From JAJNPS01 sp031430315 (GTDB lineage Bacteria; Pseudomonadota; Alphaproteobacteria; Rhodobacterales; Rhodobacteraceae), in contig JANPBI010000178.1 in assembly GCA_031430315.1 (NCBI GenBank), forward strand, positions 1 through 9,484: 9,484 nucleotides of DNA, read 5' to 3'. The notes below the pieces were generated by a model. The model was given only the letters and a program-made list of their open reading frames with translations, had not been told where the DNA came from and ran no database searches. Positions 6,875 to 9,484 of this stretch are shown here, one piece after another; the stretch's first letter is position 1; each line of letters opens with the position of its first letter. Both the position numbers and the translations under genes were made by a program.

Positions 6875-6900
6875 TGCGGCCCCCGGAGACAGGGGCCGCA
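6875..6900 (-). promoter_or_regulatory. Perfect hairpin between binding-protein gene and amidohydrolase gene
   Basis: Bases 6875-6883 pair perfectly with 6892-6900 (nine pairs, eight of them in gcggcccc/ggggccgc) around an 8-base loop. The stem starts eight bases after the stop of the substrate-binding-protein gene. No T-run follows on the minus strand. Hairpins just after binding-protein genes in ABC operons commonly protect the upstream mRNA or cause partial termination, so that the binding protein is made in excess over downstream proteins. That role is inferred here. Confidence 0.6.
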
Positions 6901-6907
6901 AAAGAAA

Positions 6908-7948
6908 TCAGCCTTTCAGACGAGTCCAGATTTTGTCGCGCAGTTCCCGCGCAACTGGGCCGCAATCCAGCGTTGGAACGAGACGCGAAGAATACTCTTC
7001 GGGCATGTTGATTGCATCCATCGCGCGCCATTTCGGGTCAAGGAATTCATCCGACTTGATCGCATTGGCATAGGCAATCGCATTCGATACCGCCGCCGCA
7101 TTCTCCGGCGCCATCATCCAGTTGATGAAGATCTTGGCGTTCTCCGGGTGGGGTGCATTGGCCGGAACCGCGAAATTGTCGCGGAACATGGGCGTACCTT
7201 CCTTGGGGTAGATGAAGCGAATAGTGTCGCGCTGCGCCGTGGCCCGCGCGGTAGCGCCATTCCAGACGTGATACATCGCCACCTCGCCCGAGGCCATGCG
7301 GTCAACCGTGCTGTCCGAGGAGTACATCTTCAGCTTGGGCTTCTGCGCCTCCAGCAACTCAAGGATGCGCTTGGCGTCATCATTGCTTTCGGTGCACTGC
7401 GGAATACCCAGATACAACGAGGCGGCCAGGATGACGTCGCTAGCGGTATCAAGTTCGGCAATCTTTCCTTCGAATTCAGGGCGCGGCTCGAACAGCTCTT
7501 TCCAACTGTGCTCAATCTCAGCCCCGCCAACGGCGGCGCTATCATATGCAAGGCCGGTGACGCCCCACAGATAGGGGGCCGTATACTCGTGCGTTGGGTC
7601 GAAATCGGGATTTTTGAAGGCATCTTTCATGTGGACGTAGTTGGCCATTGCTGGGGTATCGATCTTCAACAGCAGACCATCCTTGATCATGCCGGGGATC
7701 ACATAGTCAGATGGCACGATCACATCATAGGCCGCCCCGCCCGACTGCAGTTTGGCCAGCAAAGTGTCGTTGCTGTCAAAGCCATCAAGGATCACCTCGA
7801 TGCCGGTCTCGGCCTCGAACTTGGCCAGCAATTCAACTGGATAGTAGTCCGTCCAGTTGTAAAAATAGAGCTTCTTTTCAGTGTCTTGCGCAAGGACAGG
7901 CAGCGCCGTCATTGCAGCCAGGGCCAAGCCGATCATGGTCTTTTTCAT
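6908..7948 (-). CDS. Polyamine-type ABC transporter substrate-binding protein (PotD/PotF-like)
   Basis: This 346-residue periplasmic binding protein delivers a cationic substrate to the two permeases encoded upstream. Residues 1-20 are a signal peptide (MKK, hydrophobic core, cleavage likely after VLA-20). The mature part starts DTEKKLYFYNWTDYYP, the hallmark start of spermidine/putrescine binding proteins. Binding-site positions known from E. coli PotD appear conserved: W32-T33 in NWTD, D167 and D171 (PotD Asp and Glu), W229 in VWNG, D257 in FRDN, and Y293 in IAYAN. These suggest a substrate with at least one amine. Only two cysteines exist, C185 and C329, and a disulfide between them is possible. 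AGGAG at 7956-7960 stands seven bases before the ATG. Family membership is firm; the ligand may be a polyamine or another cationic amine, guanidine or opine-like compound, and the neighbouring hydrolases hint at something other than plain putrescine. Confidence 0.92.
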   Translation of the reverse strand: MKKTMIGLALAAMTALPVLAQDTEKKLYFYNWTDYYPVELLAKFEAETGIEVILDGFDSNDTLLAKLQSGGAAYDVIVPSDYVIPGMIKDGLLLKIDTPAMANYVHMKDAFKNPDFDPTHEYTAPYLWGVTGLAYDSAAVGGAEIEHSWKELFEPRPEFEGKIAELDTASDVILAASLYLGIPQCTESNDDAKRILELLEAQKPKLKMYSSDSTVDRMASGEVAMYHVWNGATARATAQRDTIRFIYPKEGTPMFRDNFAVPANAPHPENAKIFINWMMAPENAAAVSNAIAYANAIKSDEFLDPKWRAMDAINMPEEYSSRLVPTLDCGPVARELRDKIWTRLKG

Positions 7949-7980
7949 TTGGTTACTCCTCTGTTGGGTCGTGGTGAACC

Positions 7981-8754
7981 TCAGCGCCGCAGGCGACCAA
8001 GGAAGAAGGAAAGTGAGACAAGCAGGACCGAGATCACCAGCATCACGGTTGAAATCGCGTTGATCTCGGGCGTGATGCCCGCCTTGATCGACGAGAAGAT
8101 ATAGACCGGCAGCGTGGTGGTGCCGGGGCCTGACAGGAAGAACGAGGTCAGGAAGTCATCAAGGCTGGTCACGAAAGCCAGCGTGAAACCCGCCATGATG
8201 CCGGGCCAGAGAAGCGGCAGCGTCACCCTGCGAAAGCTGCGAAAGCGGTTGGCATATAGGTCTTGCGCTGCCTCGCCATAGCTCTGGTTCATCCCCTCCA
8301 GCCGGGCGCGGATTGGCAGATATGCAAAGGGAATGCAGAACGCGGTGTGCGCCAGTATCATGGCGCCCAGACCAAGCTGCACGCCCAAGGCCACGAATAG
8401 CATCAGCGTTGCCACCGCCACCACGATTTCCGGCAGGATCAGCGGCATGTTCAACATTGCCTCTACCCCGCCACGACGGGGAAAGGCCCGATACGTTGCC
8501 AAGGCCGCCAGAAGGGCAATTATCGTTGCGGCTGTTGCCGCGCAAAGCGCCAGGACGAGAGAGTTTTTTGCGGCCGACTGGATCGATGGATTGACCAGAA
8601 TGCGGCCATACCAATCCAGCGAGGCATGCGACCACACGGTTGCCGTGCGGTTGGCGTTGAAGCTGTAGCCAACCAGAACCACCACCGGCACATAAAGATA
8701 GACCAGCACCAGCAGCGAAATCTCACGCGTCATGGGAAAGCGGCGAATGTTCAT
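7981..8754 (-). CDS. ABC transporter permease, PotC/PotI-like
   Basis: This 257-residue inner-membrane permease forms a translocation channel with the permease encoded just upstream. Hydrophobic segments are visible at about 13-32, 65-87, 105-125, 129-148, 184-205 and 235-252, giving the six expected membrane spans. The EAA loop that docks on the ATPase is at about 160-185 (GEAAQDLYANR, then RRVTLPLLWPGI). TSLDDFLTSFFLSGPGTTTLP at 196-215 is the hallmark of PotC/PotI-type subunits. Length and span number are normal, so it appears intact. The ATG overlaps the stop of the upstream permease (ATGA), with a GGAGG five bases before it inside that gene. A 32-base gap separates it from the binding-protein gene. 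Confidence 0.92.
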   Translation of the reverse strand: MNIRRFPMTREISLLVLVYLYVPVVVLVGYSFNANRTATVWSHASLDWYGRILVNPSIQSAAKNSLVLALCAATAATIIALLAALATYRAFPRRGGVEAMLNMPLILPEIVVAVATLMLFVALGVQLGLGAMILAHTAFCIPFAYLPIRARLEGMNQSYGEAAQDLYANRFRSFRRVTLPLLWPGIMAGFTLAFVTSLDDFLTSFFLSGPGTTTLPVYIFSSIKAGITPEINAISTVMLVISVLLVSLSFFLGRLRR

Positions 8755-9484
8755 TGGGCCCTCCGATTGCGCCAGATCGCCATGGCCACCATCACCACCA
8801 GCATCAGCGCCAGCAGCACCACCGACAGTGCCGCCCCAAATGGCCAGTTGCGCGAGGCGCCAAACTGCATCTGGATGACATTGCCCAGCATCAGGGTCTT
8901 GCCGCCCCCCAGCAGGGCTGGGGTAACAAAGGCACCCAGACAGGGAATGAACACCAACAACGAGCCCGCCGCGATGCCCGGCATCGCAATCGGGATCAGC
9001 ACCCGGCGCAGGGCGCGAGACCGGGGCGCGCCCAAATCATGCGCAGCCTCCAGCAACCGCCAGTCGAATTTCTCGAACACCGTGTAAAGCGGCAGGATCA
9101 TGAAAGGCAGGAAGGAATAGGTCAGCCCGATTGCCACCGCCAGATCATTGTAAAGCAGTTGGACAGGCCCGATGGGCGAGACGGAATTGATCGCCTGTGA
9201 CAGCCATCCATCCTCGCGCAGGATGATAAGCCACGCATAGTTACGGACCAGAAGGTTGGTCCAGAACGGAATGGTAATCAGAAGCAGCATAATGTCTCGC
9301 TGGCCCCGCGACAGCCCCGCCATCCACAAGGCAACCGGCAAGCCGAACAGCAAGCTGAACCCCGTGGTCAGCGCCGCCTGCAAGACCGAACGCAGCAGGA
9401 TCACCAGATAGCTGGTGTTGACGATCATGGTGCCGTCAAAATCCTCTTCCCAGACAAGCCGGATGTAGTTGCCCAAGGACGGCA
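8751..9484 (-). CDS. ABC transporter permease, PotB/PotH-like (5' partial)
   Basis: This is the other inner-membrane permease of the importer. The frame stays open to the right edge. The first possible start in view, a TTG at 9474-9476, sits in a segment (PSLGNYIRLVWEED) that in PotB/PotH proteins follows the first membrane span, so the true start and span 1 lie beyond the window. Counting from that TTG, hydrophobic spans are at about 22-53, 62-85, 110-133, 165-190 and 215-234. The EAA loop is at about 142-170 (LLEAAHDLGAPRSRALRRVL, then IPIAMPGI). Five further spans agree with a six-span family member lacking span 1. The gene overlaps the next permease by four bases. The operon's ATP-binding subunit is probably encoded further right. 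Confidence 0.9.
   Translation of the reverse strand, partial: PSLGNYIRLVWEEDFDGTMIVNTSYLVILLRSVLQAALTTGFSLLFGLPVALWMAGLSRGQRDIMLLLITIPFWTNLLVRNYAWLIILREDGWLSQAINSVSPIGPVQLLYNDLAVAIGLTYSFLPFMILPLYTVFEKFDWRLLEAAHDLGAPRSRALRRVLIPIAMPGIAAGSLLVFIPCLGAFVTPALLGGGKTLMLGNVIQMQFGASRNWPFGAALSVVLLALMLVVMVAMAIWRNRRAQ

Noticed and set aside
6852..7031. N-terminal extension of the cytosine-deaminase-like protein up to 7031
   Set aside because: It would overlap the binding-protein gene by more than 100 bases and cross the hairpin. The extension has no family similarity, while ATG 6851 has a GGAG at proper spacing.
6869..8104. A 411-codon plus-strand open frame antisense to the binding-protein gene
   Set aside because: It is the mirror of a well-conserved PotD/PotF-like gene with signal peptide and ribosome-binding site. 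The antisense product is rich in Arg, Gly and His without domain motifs, as expected from GC-rich codon bias.

Overview
The window looks like an alphaproteobacterial chromosome, most plausibly Rhodobacterales or a close relative. The grounds are high GC, dense GC-ending codons, a CbpA/CbpM pair, a baeRF-type release-factor-like protein, and a polyamine-type ABC importer feeding an amidohydrolase operon. The taxonomic call rests on gene content and composition only; no search was run.

Left part (1-2272, plus strand): a stress and translation-quality block. It starts inside a DnaJ/CbpA-type co-chaperone, of which only the substrate-binding C-terminal half is visible. A CbpM-type MerR-like modulator follows, coupled by an ATGA overlap. 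After a 188-base gap comes a TTG-started 373-residue baeRF (bacterial archaeo-eukaryotic release factor-like) protein. A long hairpin 15 bases past its stop probably ends or protects the transcript.

Middle (2273-2838): a convergent intergenic stretch of about 566 bases with no convincing gene. It holds the hairpin and two overlapping, start-less minus-strand frames with protein-like composition that may be remnants.

Right part (2839-9484, minus strand, transcribed right to left): one long operon of seven genes with short gaps or overlapping stops and starts. In transcription order: ABC permease 1 (its 5' end lies beyond the window), ABC permease 2, a secreted PotD/PotF-like binding protein, a cytosine-deaminase-like amidohydrolase, a flavin-reductase-like FMN split-barrel protein, an Asp/Glu/hydantoin racemase family protein, and a second amidohydrolase of the chlorohydrolase/TrzA type. 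The ATP-binding subunit is not visible and probably lies past the right edge.

Taken together, the operon looks like uptake and stepwise breakdown of a cationic nitrogen compound: import, deamination or ring/amide hydrolysis, a flavin-linked step, stereo-inversion of an intermediate, then a second hydrolysis. The exact substrate cannot be read from the sequence. The most unusual feature is that the second amidohydrolase lacks the normal HxH metal-binding pair while keeping the other metal-site motifs.
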